Shown here piece after piece: positions 35,373-42,364 of a DNA stretch of 64,000 nt. Both the position numbers and the translations under genes were made by a program. The notes beneath the pieces were generated by a model, which was given only the letters and a program-made list of their open reading frames with translations, did not search any database and had not been told where the DNA came from. The stretch spans positions 62,001 to 126,000 of the forward strand of contig SVQA01000004.1 in the NCBI GenBank assembly GCA_015065545.1. Reading direction: 5' to 3'. Position 1 is the stretch's first letter. The number at the start of each line of letters is the position of its first letter. Origin of the DNA: Oscillospiraceae bacterium. GTDB lineage: Bacteria; Bacillota; Clostridia; Oscillospirales; Acutalibacteraceae.

Positions 35373-37244
35373 TTATCTGCGTGCAACAGCATCAGATTCT
35401 ACTCTGTTTACCTGTGTCATAGCAGTAACAAGGAAGCCGAGAGGAGAATTTTCGATTCTCTTCATAAATGCCTCTTCGTCGATAGTCTCTGCCCACTGCT
35501 CTGCGTTTTTATAGGATATTGCATTCTGAGGCACAGCGATGTCGGTTTTGTTGACACTCTCTGCAGAGATAGCCATACCGAACATTGCTTTATCGCCTGC
35601 AACAATGTTAAGCTCTAAACCGCCGGAGCTTTCTGTGCTTGAGAATTTAAGCTCCACACCGGGTTTTGCACCGTTTGTAAGCATTGAAACAAAATCGTTG
35701 TCCATATCAAGCATATCCTCTAACATATCTTCTTCCAGATAGTAAATGATAGAGCCGTTGATACCATTGGAATCAATGCTGAAATCCTTGATGTTGAATG
35801 TGATTGTTTTATAGCCGCTGGTAAGGTTAAGTGTACCTGTTTTCTTACCGTTTGCAATTGTACCTTTACCCTCTATTCTGAAATCATCCTCAAGCTCAAA
35901 GGTAGAAGCATAGTTGCTGCCTTCTGTTGCAGTTGCATGGTAAAGGATTGTTTCGTTTTCTATGATAAGCTCACGGCCGATAATCATATTGTTGGAGTCA
36001 ACGTAGCGGACAAAAGTCATAATAACCTCGTCAGATGCGGGAGTTGACTTGAAGTTGGAAATAGCCATATCAATGGCAGTGCCGAACTGATCCATTGAGA
36101 AGCCTCCCAGTTCATCAGCATCAACAAGACCGCTCTCGGTGAGGAAGGAGATTGTTCTCTCAATTATGTTTTTCACAGTAGAGTCGTTCTTTAATGTTTC
36201 AAGAACAGCTACTAAAATGTCCTGAACATCCTTTGTGCTGATGTCCATTGTGCATTCGGTTACTTGCTGGCTGATGCCATCAACAGTGATAGTTGTAGGA
36301 ACTTCACTGTCGTTTACAAGGTAAGGAATAACAGTATCTGCGTAGGTGTTAACAATGGTGTTGATTTCTGCCTCTGTGGGAAGGAAGGATGTGTCAAACT
36401 CGCCTGTGAACAAAGACATATACATATTCATCATCTGAGAGTTTGAAGCAAGCATATCTGAATCAATATCCATTTCGTCCAGCATATCATCTAAACTTAG
36501 GGTGAGATATGTTTCGCTTAAAGAGGGAGAGCCCATGTAAAGAGTAGTAGTTGTGACATCGAAGATTACATTTACATCAATAAGATTCTGACCGCCGGAA
36601 GCAAGAGCAGCTTCAACTAAGAAGAGGTTATCTTTGGAGTGTGCATTGAGGTTAACGGTGGTTTCGTTCAGAGCACCGAAGTCAACGTTAGTACCGCCTT
36701 CGCTTGAAGCTAAAGAATTGAGCAGTTCAACTGTTTCGTCAGAAAGATTGATTTTAAACTGCATATTGGTGCCTGTGCTGAGCTTGGATGCAATGGCATT
36801 GTAGCCATCCATAACAGCATCAACCTTCTTGTCAAGAGAAGTGTTTTGGGATAAAACACTTACCATATTACCCACAGAAGCCTCAACATCGCTGTTGTTC
36901 TTTTTATTGCTTTTCTTTGTGATGAGTACTACTGTAAGAACAATAGCTGCAACAAGTACAACTGCAATGGAAGCAATTATAAGGGGTTTAAAGTTTTTCT
37001 TTTTTGGTGTAGCTGCAGGAGTACCGAAATCTGCCTGAGCAAACTGTGGATTTTCCACAGGAGCAACGGGAGTGTCGGCTGCAACAGGGATAGCGGGTGC
37101 TACAGGAGCAACAGGTGCAGGGACAACCTCACTCTCAACAGTGGCTGTGCTTTCTGCAGGTGCAGAAGTTGTTACCTGAGTGCCGCAGTAGCCGCAAAAG
37201 GTTGCATTATCAACAATTTCTTTTCCGCAATTTTTACAGAACAT
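35373..37244 (-). CDS. Zinc-ribbon membrane protein with a large external domain
   Basis: 623 aa from the ATG at 37244 (GAGGTG ribosome-binding site). The N-terminal zinc ribbon is CKNCGKEI...CGYCGTQ (two CxxC). A Pro/Ala/Val-rich linker follows, then one membrane helix at about 90-110 (PLIIASIAVVLVAAIVLTVV) and a ~500-residue external region rich in Asp, Ser and Thr. The ribbon should face the cytoplasm. The external region repeats themes such as 'TTTLYMGSPSLSETYLTLSL', as in proteins that bind cell-wall or lipids. No enzyme motif is seen; function is unknown. Confidence 0.8.
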   Translation of the reverse strand: MFCKNCGKEIVDNATFCGYCGTQVTTSAPAESTATVESEVVPAPVAPVAPAIPVAADTPVAPVENPQFAQADFGTPAATPKKKNFKPLIIASIAVVLVAAIVLTVVLITKKSNKKNNSDVEASVGNMVSVLSQNTSLDKKVDAVMDGYNAIASKLSTGTNMQFKINLSDETVELLNSLASSEGGTNVDFGALNETTVNLNAHSKDNLFLVEAALASGGQNLIDVNVIFDVTTTTLYMGSPSLSETYLTLSLDDMLDEMDIDSDMLASNSQMMNMYMSLFTGEFDTSFLPTEAEINTIVNTYADTVIPYLVNDSEVPTTITVDGISQQVTECTMDISTKDVQDILVAVLETLKNDSTVKNIIERTISFLTESGLVDADELGGFSMDQFGTAIDMAISNFKSTPASDEVIMTFVRYVDSNNMIIGRELIIENETILYHATATEGSNYASTFELEDDFRIEGKGTIANGKKTGTLNLTSGYKTITFNIKDFSIDSNGINGSIIYYLEEDMLEDMLDMDNDFVSMLTNGAKPGVELKFSSTESSGGLELNIVAGDKAMFGMAISAESVNKTDIAVPQNAISYKNAEQWAETIDEEAFMKRIENSPLGFLVTAMTQVNRVESDAVARR

Positions 37245-37293
37245 AATAATCACCTCGGCAAAAATGCCGTCCTTTCTGTGTTTTATATATTAA

Positions 37294-37322
37294 AGTGTAG
37301 CACAAAGCTACTTAAAAAGCAA
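37294..37322 (-). promoter_or_regulatory. Possible promoter of the zinc-ribbon membrane protein
   Basis: Minus strand TTGCTT (37322-37317), a 17-nt spacer and TACACT (37299-37294). Confidence 0.45.
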
Positions 37323-37364
37323 TAACATTTATATTACGAAGTTTTAAATTTATGAGCTATGATG

Positions 37365-38120
37365 TTATTTTTTTGCAATAACTATGGGCTGATAAAAGTT
37401 GGTATACTTTGGGAATAACCAATCAACTTTACTGTAACCGTATTTGTAGAAAAGATTTGTGATTTCTTCTCTTTTAACCGCTCTGTACTCGCAGTTATAT
37501 TTGCTGATTTCGAGAGTATCTTCATCGTTAATAATATACTGAGTCAGCTTGTAGCGGTCACCCTTCCAATCCCAAGTCTGAAAGGATATTTGTCTGTTTC
37601 CTTCTCTTCCGTAAATGTAGGGAGGGGAATAGGGAGGTTTTGTTTTAAGGATTTCATCGTAATCCCTTATACTTGCAACGAATACTCCGTCATCGTTTAA
37701 TCTGTCGGTTATGCTCGCTATCGCCATTTCCATATCTTCTTCTGTAAGCATGTGGGGCAGAGCATTATCCATAGCAATTATAATATCAAACTTTTGCTTG
37801 AAGGTATCGGATAGTTTTCTGAAATCTGCTTTTTGGAAGGTAACAGGACATTTGAAAATTTTTGCTATTCTTCTTGCCTTTTCGAGTGAAACCTCACTTA
37901 TATCCGAGCCGATAACATCAAATGTAAATCGGGAGATGCCCAGTGCCTGAGTACCGATTCCGCAAGCACAGTCAAGTACGGTTTTCGGTGGATCAATTCC
38001 GTATTTTCTGAGAATGCCCAAAAGCATTACACCTTGATAAAAAGTTTCTTTACGCCAGTCATCAAACAAGTTTTCATATTGAGGGGCAAGATTATCATAA
38101 AATTCCTGTACAATATCCAT
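37365..38120 (-). CDS. Class I SAM-dependent methyltransferase, substrate unknown
   Basis: 251 aa. The SAM motif VLDCACGIGTQALGISR near residue 45 and DVIGSDISEVSLEKAR are clear; FDIIIAMDNALPHML is motif II/III. The C-terminal half is beta-rich, as in glycine/sarcosine N-methyltransferase-like or small-molecule methyltransferases. The start overlaps the stop of the next gene upstream by one base, so they are likely co-translated. No substrate can be named. Confidence 0.85.
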   Translation of the reverse strand: MDIVQEFYDNLAPQYENLFDDWRKETFYQGVMLLGILRKYGIDPPKTVLDCACGIGTQALGISRFTFDVIGSDISEVSLEKARRIAKIFKCPVTFQKADFRKLSDTFKQKFDIIIAMDNALPHMLTEEDMEMAIASITDRLNDDGVFVASIRDYDEILKTKPPYSPPYIYGREGNRQISFQTWDWKGDRYKLTQYIINDEDTLEISKYNCEYRAVKREEITNLFYKYGYSKVDWLFPKYTNFYQPIVIAKK

Positions 38121-38662
38121 TATGTATCACTCTTTCTCTTGTTTATCAACTTAATAATCCTCGGACGGTTGTATCTTTGCATAATAACAAACATCATATC
38201 AAAACACGCAGACAAAAGGGAGGTAATGATGAATACTCCGAGTGCACCGAAGGGAATATATGCGAGTATAGGCAGAAAGCTTAATACCACGATTACTTCG
38301 TGGACTATTTCTGCCTGACACATTGCCTGAGCAATTTCTTCCCAGGAATGAGCTTTGCTGTCAAAAAAGCTTGAGTCATAAGTGGGCATATTGTTTTTCC
38401 ACTTTCTTACTTTGAGCTTTTTATAAAGCTTAAGTTCCCTTTCACTTACATTAAACCATTTTTTGTGATAATTTACGTAGTTCTTCAGAAATAAATTTAT
38501 AATCCAGCCTACTGCCAACCTCATCAGAAGATGATATGCGGTTGTGCCGAAGATGATTGCGATTGTAAGGAGAAAGCCAAGAGCGGTAAAATAATACAAA
38601 GTACCGCAGATAAAGGTGAGTGCAACCGATATTACAGATATTATTTTAATTGTCTTTGCCAT
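38120..38662 (-). CDS. Membrane protein related to CrtO-type acyltransferases
   Basis: 180 aa from the ATG at 38662, with AGGTGA ahead. Two hydrophobic helices occur near the start, and two more near residues 120-160. The sequence features KLYKKLKVRKWKNNMP, AEIVHEVIVVLSFLP and MQRYNRPRIIKL. These match the pattern of the small family annotated as glycosyl-4,4'-diaponeurosporenoate acyltransferase (CrtO) in staphylococci. There are no carotenoid genes here, so the name should not be taken as function. It is co-located with a methyltransferase gene (1-bp overlap). Confidence 0.6.
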   Translation of the reverse strand: MAKTIKIISVISVALTFICGTLYYFTALGFLLTIAIIFGTTAYHLLMRLAVGWIINLFLKNYVNYHKKWFNVSERELKLYKKLKVRKWKNNMPTYDSSFFDSKAHSWEEIAQAMCQAEIVHEVIVVLSFLPILAYIPFGALGVFIITSLLSACFDMMFVIMQRYNRPRIIKLINKRKSDT

Positions 38663-38679
38663 TGTGTCACCTGCAAAAT

Positions 38680-39009
38680 TTATTTTTCGGTTATGATTTC
38701 GGTACAAAAATATTGTTCCTGAGAATTAACCTTTTCCATAATTTCTTCTTTTGTAAAAGAGGTGTTTTTCGGAGCGACAACCCACTTGTCTTATATATCG
38801 TCAAGTCTGTGGATAATTGCAATTACCTTTCCCGTAAATTTCTCAAGTGGTATATCTATGCCAAGAATGTAAGCGTCCTGCTCCTCACCATCGGGTGCAA
38901 TTATTCCCTCAATATATCCGTAATTTACGGGGTAGTGAATATCCTTGTGCTTGGGGTGGTAACTTCCAAGGGGTCTGTCAACAGTTACTGTAACAAGTTT
39001 TCCGAGCAT
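38680..39009 (-). pseudogene. Inorganic pyrophosphatase-like gene with in-frame stop
   Basis: The reading frame from the ATG at 39009 gives 72 residues: MLGKLVTVTVDRPLGSYHPK..., ending IIHRLDDI, then a TAA at 38793-38791. In the same frame it continues DKWVVAPKNTSFTKEEIMEK to a normal stop at 38680-38682, total 109 codons plus stop. The whole matches the ~110-aa 'inorganic pyrophosphatase' relatives in which this position is usually Glu; GAA to TAA is one base change. So either a recent nonsense mutation, a sequencing error, or a truncated 72-aa protein. The downstream part is undamaged, favouring a recent event. Confidence 0.75.
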
Positions 39010-39095
39010 AACATCACCTTCGTAACGTTTCTTATGCTGATTATATCATATTAGTTTTGAATTTCATAGACTGCATTGTGTGTATTAATATAAAT

Positions 39096-39125
39096 AACCC
39101 ACATTTGAGTGAACAAATGCGGGTT
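39096..39125 (-). terminator. Terminator of the 61-aa protein gene
   Basis: AACCCACATTTG pairs with CAAATGCGGGTT (one mismatch), followed by ATTTATATT on the minus strand. Confidence 0.65.
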
Positions 39126-39155
39126 AGAAATAATTAGTTTTATTAAGGTTAGTTA

Positions 39156-39341
39156 TTATCTTCCTTCAAAATAGTTTTCAACCATACTTGCAGTTCTATG
39201 GTCAATCTCATACATTTCTCCATTTACTAAATATATAAAATAATGACCATCAGGTGTTTTTTCCATTTTGAGCATTTGTGGAATATTGATCCATACTTTA
39301 CTACCATTAACTAAATCAATAACTAATTTAAAGCTTCGCAT
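39156..39341 (-). CDS. Small hypothetical protein, 61 aa
   Basis: 61 aa from the ATG at 39341, with a run of G (GGGGGG) as ribosome-binding site. Sequence begins MRSFKLVIDLVNGSKVWINI and ends MVENYFEGR. Alternating hydrophobic residues suggest a small beta-sheet protein. I know no family. The gene is AT-richer than its neighbours and lies beside another AT-rich gene and a tRNA gene. A terminator follows at 39096. Confidence 0.6.
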   Translation of the reverse strand: MRSFKLVIDLVNGSKVWINIPQMLKMEKTPDGHYFIYLVNGEMYEIDHRTASMVENYFEGR

Positions 39342-39467
39342 ATATTTACCCCCCCATAGATTATTATAAGCAAAGAATATCATTTTGAATATTGTATGTC
39401 AAGATTTATTGACTGCATTTGTTTTGTTTGATATACTATAAACACTAGAATTGAAGGGTGTGTATTT

Positions 39468-40010
39468 ATGTTTGTTTTGGTTTGTCCTAATTGTGCTGCA
39501 AATTTAGAAATCGATGAAAGAGGACAAATTGCTTTTTGTCAATATTGTGGAACAAAGATAGCAAATATAAATAATACAATCCAAATTAACAGAGAAAGAG
39601 AAATTGACAACCTTATTCTCAGAGCAATAGAATTTGAGTGTAGAGGGGACTATGAAAAAGCAAAAGAATATTGTATGCGAGTATTGGATTTAGAACCTGA
39701 TAATATTAAAGCACGAGAACTTGAAAGAAGATTGCCTGGATATTCAGCGGGACCGAACGTTACAATCGTATATAGATCTGTTCATGATGATCGATTTAAG
39801 TTGCGTATTACTTTGGATGGAAAAACTTGGAAGATATTAAGTAAAAACGAAGCAATTAAATTGGAACTCCCATTGGGAAAACATAGAATATTATTTTTGG
39901 GAAAGAAATCTTATACCTACGAATTGGTGATCGCAGATACAAGTAGAAAAATAACAGTTGTATATATGGCTGATTCAAGACGAAATACAATTGAACAATT
40001 TGATGATTGA
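39468..40010 (+). CDS. Zinc-ribbon and TPR-like protein
   Basis: 180 aa. The N-terminal zinc ribbon is CPNCAANLEIDERGQIAFCQ then YCGTKI (two CxxC). A helical repeat follows (LRAIEFECRGDYEKAKEYCM, then RVLDLEPDNIKARELE), which reads as a TPR pair. The last ~70 residues are beta-rich (VTIVYRS...FKLRITLDGKTW). Comparable zinc-ribbon/TPR proteins are common in Firmicutes, with no defined role. AT-rich codon use differs from nearby genes. A hairpin terminator follows at 40035. Confidence 0.75.
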   Translation: MFVLVCPNCAANLEIDERGQIAFCQYCGTKIANINNTIQINREREIDNLILRAIEFECRGDYEKAKEYCMRVLDLEPDNIKARELERRLPGYSAGPNVTIVYRSVHDDRFKLRITLDGKTWKILSKNEAIKLELPLGKHRILFLGKKSYTYELVIADTSRKITVVYMADSRRNTIEQFDD

Positions 40011-40034
40011 CAAAAAAGTCAGTTAGGATAATAA

Positions 40035-40069
40035 AAACCGTAACTTTATCTAAAGTTACGGTTTTTTTT
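40035..40069. terminator. Bidirectional terminator beside tRNA-Ala
   Basis: AAACCGTAACTTT (40035-40047) and AAAGTTACGGTTT (40052-40064) form a 13-bp stem, followed by T's on both strands. Confidence 0.85.
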
Positions 40070-40144
40070 GGTGGACTTGAGGAGATTCGAACTCCCGACC
40101 CTCGCAATGCGAATGCGATACGCTCCCAGCTGCGCTACAAGCCC
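40069..40144 (-). tRNA. tRNA-Ala (anticodon CGC)
   Basis: 76 nt read on the minus strand, with encoded CCA. The acceptor stem is GGGCTTG/CAAGTCC with the G3-U70 pair that is the alanine identity element. D stem GCGC/GCGT; anticodon stem TCGCA/TGCGA with loop TTCGCAT (anticodon CGC, codon GCG); T arm GGGAG-TTCGAAT-CTCCT; discriminator A73. All arms fold without forcing. Confidence 0.95.
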
Positions 40145-40158
40145 TAAAGTATTATAGA

Positions 40159-40275
40159 TTATTCTTCGTCCTTTTTCTCAAACTTTTCTGCAGGCATATT
40201 GCAGATGGGACATTTCTCGGGAGGAGTGTCGCCTTCGTGCTGATATCCGCAGATTTTGCAAACCCATGTAGCCAT
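40159..40275 (-). CDS. Small rubredoxin-like protein, 38 aa
   Basis: A short frame, MATWVCKICGYQHEGDTPPE then KCPICNMPAEKFEKKDEE. Two CxxC motifs (CKIC, CPIC) form a single-iron site as in rubredoxin or the C-terminal domain of rubrerythrin. It is shorter than normal rubredoxin (~52 aa) and resembles the free-standing rubredoxin-like domains of anaerobes. GGAG precedes the ATG at 40275. It lies directly downstream of a PerR-like gene, so an oxidative-stress role is plausible. Confidence 0.85.
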   Translation of the reverse strand: MATWVCKICGYQHEGDTPPEKCPICNMPAEKFEKKDEE

Positions 40276-40297
40276 AGTTAAAGCTCCTTTCTTCCTG

Positions 40298-40681
40298 TTA
40301 AATATTTGTACAGCCGCCGCATACTCCGTAGTATGTAAGCACGGTGCTGTGAGTTTCGAATCCGTCCATAGTGCAAGTCTCGTTCTTTATGGGTGCGTGT
40401 GTGGCAGGCACATCGTAAACACAGCCGCAGTTTTTGCACACAAAGTGGGCGTGAGGTGATGTGTCGCCGTCGATTCGATCTTCTCCGTCAACGGTTGCCA
40501 CGGTCATAACATGGCCTTGCTCTTTAAAAAGATTTATATTTCTGTAAACAGTGCCCAGACTTAAATCAGGTATCTGTTCCTTAAGGCTTTCATATATCCA
40601 TCTTGCACTTGGGTGGGAGTCGGTGGATTTTATTGTATCAAGTATCATCTGTCGCTTTTTGCTGAAATTCTGACCACCCAT
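40298..40681 (-). CDS. Fur-family repressor, PerR-like
   Basis: 127 aa from the ATG at 40681 (AAGGAG ribosome-binding site). It has the winged-helix domain with KEQIPDLSLGTVYRNINLFK. The metal-ligand segment DRIDGDTSPHAHFVC has D, H, H in PerR/Fur order. Two structural-zinc CxxC motifs (CKNCG, CGGC) complete the fold. The gene is followed 22 bp later by the rubredoxin-like gene, a peroxide-defence type partner. A palindromic box overlaps its own promoter's start site, so autorepression is likely. PerR, Fur and Zur cannot be fully told apart. Confidence 0.9.
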   Translation of the reverse strand: MGGQNFSKKRQMILDTIKSTDSHPSARWIYESLKEQIPDLSLGTVYRNINLFKEQGHVMTVATVDGEDRIDGDTSPHAHFVCKNCGCVYDVPATHAPIKNETCTMDGFETHSTVLTYYGVCGGCTNI

Positions 40682-40698
40682 ATTTTCACTCCTTAAAA

Positions 40699-40713
40699 TA
40701 GTAATCATTATCA
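40699..40713. promoter_or_regulatory. Fur/PerR box (7-1-7 palindrome)
   Basis: Minus strand TGATAAT-G-ATTACTA closely matches the 7-1-7 Fur/PerR consensus TGATAATNATTATCA, with two mismatches in the right half. It lies 8 bp downstream of the -10 box, at the expected transcription start. Confidence 0.7.
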
Positions 40714-40721
40714 TTTTCTTA

Positions 40722-40750
40722 ATTCTAGCATATAAATCTCTTTTTGTAAA
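40722..40750 (-). promoter_or_regulatory. Probable promoter of the PerR-like gene
   Basis: TTTACA (40750-40745), a 17-nt spacer and TAGAAT (40727-40722), read on the minus strand. Confidence 0.6.
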
Positions 40751-40811
40751 CGGGTATAAATATAAAATATTCTCGTATAAATTAGTAAAAACTATACAAG
40801 GAGAGTATTCT

Positions 40812-41354
40812 ATGCCGACAGTTTATTTAAGCCCTTCCCTTCAGGAGTTTAATCCCTTTTACGGCGGAGGCAACGAGGAGTATTATATGAATCTCATAGC
40901 GGATGCTATGGAGCCCTATTTGCGAGCTTCGGGAATTGATTTTGTAAGGAACAATCCTTCGGACACATTGAGCAAAACTATTGCGGATTCCAACCGAGGT
41001 AACTATGATTTGCACCTTGCAATTCATTCCAACGCATCTTCAGCCGATAGAGCAGGCAGTGCCACAGGAGTGCAGGTGTATTATTATCCCACAAGCAGAA
41101 ACGGAGAACGATTTGCAAACATAATAAGGGATAACTACAAGGGACTTTATTACAATCCCCAAAAGGTGGATTCAATCCCCACCACAAACCTTGCCGAAGT
41201 AAGACGAACAAAAGCACCTGCGGCTTTGGTAGAGGTTGCATTTCACGATAATCCTACAGATGCACAGTGGATCAGAGAAAATATTGACGGCATTGCTAAG
41301 AGCCTTTCTCAAAGTGTTGCAGATTATTTTGGGGTACCCTTTGTATCACCTTGA
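40812..41354 (+). CDS. N-acetylmuramoyl-L-alanine amidase-like protein (Amidase_3 fold)
   Basis: 180 aa without a signal peptide. The fold is that of zinc amidases that cut between MurNAc and L-Ala in peptidoglycan. Probable ligands are E22-E23 region (GGGNEEYYMN), H (DLHLAIHSN) and the catalytic E (ALVEVAFHDNP). The first-ligand His of typical Amidase_3 enzymes (D-P-G-H-G-G) is absent; the segment reads FNPFYGGGNEEY. A related subgroup in Firmicutes has the same change. Whether it is an active amidase is uncertain. Confidence 0.8.
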   Translation: MPTVYLSPSLQEFNPFYGGGNEEYYMNLIADAMEPYLRASGIDFVRNNPSDTLSKTIADSNRGNYDLHLAIHSNASSADRAGSATGVQVYYYPTSRNGERFANIIRDNYKGLYYNPQKVDSIPTTNLAEVRRTKAPAALVEVAFHDNPTDAQWIRENIDGIAKSLSQSVADYFGVPFVSP

Positions 41355-41409
41355 TTTATGAGGGATTTGATGTATAATATAAAATAGAATAATTTTGGGA
41401 TGTGAAAAT

Positions 41410-42072
41410 ATGAAAAAAGAACTCGATATGCAAATTATAGAAAAAACTATGCAGAATTTAGAGGGCAACAATATGAAGCCCTATTTTTGCAATACTTCAT
41501 CTGAGGCTTTGGAACTTGTAAAATCTCTTCTTAAGGAAGGCTCAACTGTTGCAACAGGCGGCTCGATGACTTTGAGAGAAACAGGAGTTGAGGAGCTTCT
41601 TCGCTCGGGAGCTTATAATTTTATTGATAGAGCAAAGGCAACCACTCCCGAGGAGACAGAGGAAGTTTTCCTCTCGGCTTTCAGAGTGGATACATACCTT
41701 ATGAGTACAAATGCTTTGACAGAGGAAGGCGTGCTTTATAATGTAGACGGTAACTCAAACCGTGTTGCTGCTCTGCTTTATGGCCCCAAGAGTGTTATTA
41801 TCGTTTGCGGTTATAATAAGATTGTAAAGAATATGGACGAGGCTGTTTACAGAATGAAGACTGTAGCGGCACCCCTTAACACAAAAAGACTTGCCACAGG
41901 CTCATACTGTGAGTCGGCAGGCAAGTGTATGTCCCTTTTAAAAGATTCACCCGAGCTTTGTGACGGATGCAAGGGTGCAGGCAGAATTTGCTGTAACTTT
42001 GTGGTATCTGCACAGCAGAGGAAAAAAGATAGAATCAAGGTTATCATCGTAGGCGAAGAACTGGGCTTCTGA
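41410..42072 (+). CDS. LUD-domain protein (lactate utilisation family)
   Basis: 220 aa from the ATG at 41410. It belongs to the LUD (DUF162) family: TVATGGSMTLRETGVEELLR, then AFRVDTYLMSTNALTEEGVLYNVDGNSNRVAALLYG and VIIVCGYNKIV. A Cys-rich C-terminal stretch (CESAGKCMSL...CDGCKGAGRICC) may bind a metal or iron-sulphur cluster. The lutA and lutB partners are not adjacent. The actual reaction of the stand-alone form is unclear. Confidence 0.88.
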   Translation: MKKELDMQIIEKTMQNLEGNNMKPYFCNTSSEALELVKSLLKEGSTVATGGSMTLRETGVEELLRSGAYNFIDRAKATTPEETEEVFLSAFRVDTYLMSTNALTEEGVLYNVDGNSNRVAALLYGPKSVIIVCGYNKIVKNMDEAVYRMKTVAAPLNTKRLATGSYCESAGKCMSLLKDSPELCDGCKGAGRICCNFVVSAQQRKKDRIKVIIVGEELGF

Positions 42073-42105
42073 TTTTTAATCCGATTTATGTACCGTTAAG
42101 GCTGA

Positions 42106-42130
42106 ATCCTCCGGCTTTTTGCCGGAGGAT
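42106..42130. other. Hairpin without U-tract after the LUD gene
   Basis: ATCCTCCGGC (42106-42115) pairs with GCCGGAGGAT (42121-42130). Without a following run of T, it may be a weak terminator or an RNA stabiliser. Confidence 0.45.
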
Positions 42131-42160
42131 AATAACGGAATAAAACAAATAATAAACTGA

Positions 42161-42310
42161 TTACTTATTCTGGTTGTTATACTGGTTTTTGTTCTGATTG
42201 TTGTTCTGGTTGTTATTCTGGTTCTTGTTCTGATTGTTGTTCTGGCTGTTATTCTGGTTCTTGTTCTGATTATTGTTCTGGTTCTTATTCTGGTTGTTGT
42301 TCTGATTCAT
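42161..42310 (-). CDS. Asn/Gln/Lys repeat peptide, 49 aa
   Basis: A frame starting at the ATG at 42310 gives MNQNNNQNKNQNNNQNKNQN and then more of the same, ending QYNNQNK. The protein is nearly all Asn, Gln and Lys, with Gln at every fourth residue; only one Ser and one Tyr interrupt it. GGGAGGTG lies 8 nt before the ATG, a strong ribosome-binding site. The 12-nt period in DNA follows from the tetrapeptide repeat. Similar tiny Asn/Gln-rich proteins occur in Clostridia; function is unknown. A link to spore proteins is possible but only a guess. Confidence 0.7.
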   Translation of the reverse strand: MNQNNNQNKNQNNNQNKNQNNSQNNNQNKNQNNNQNNNQNKNQYNNQNK

Positions 42311-42364
42311 TTAGGACACCTCCCTTGTGATGTTTATTATCTGCAATATGCGGTGAGTTATGCA

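Noticed and set aside
40812..41354. Amidase-like gene considered as part of a phage lysis cassette
   Set aside because: No holin or phage genes nearby, and the sequence resembles chromosomal amidase-like proteins of Firmicutes.
42161..42310. Short periodic repeat considered as a CRISPR array
   Set aside because: The period is 12 nt with no unique spacers, and it is explained by a tetrapeptide-repeat gene with a ribosome-binding site.
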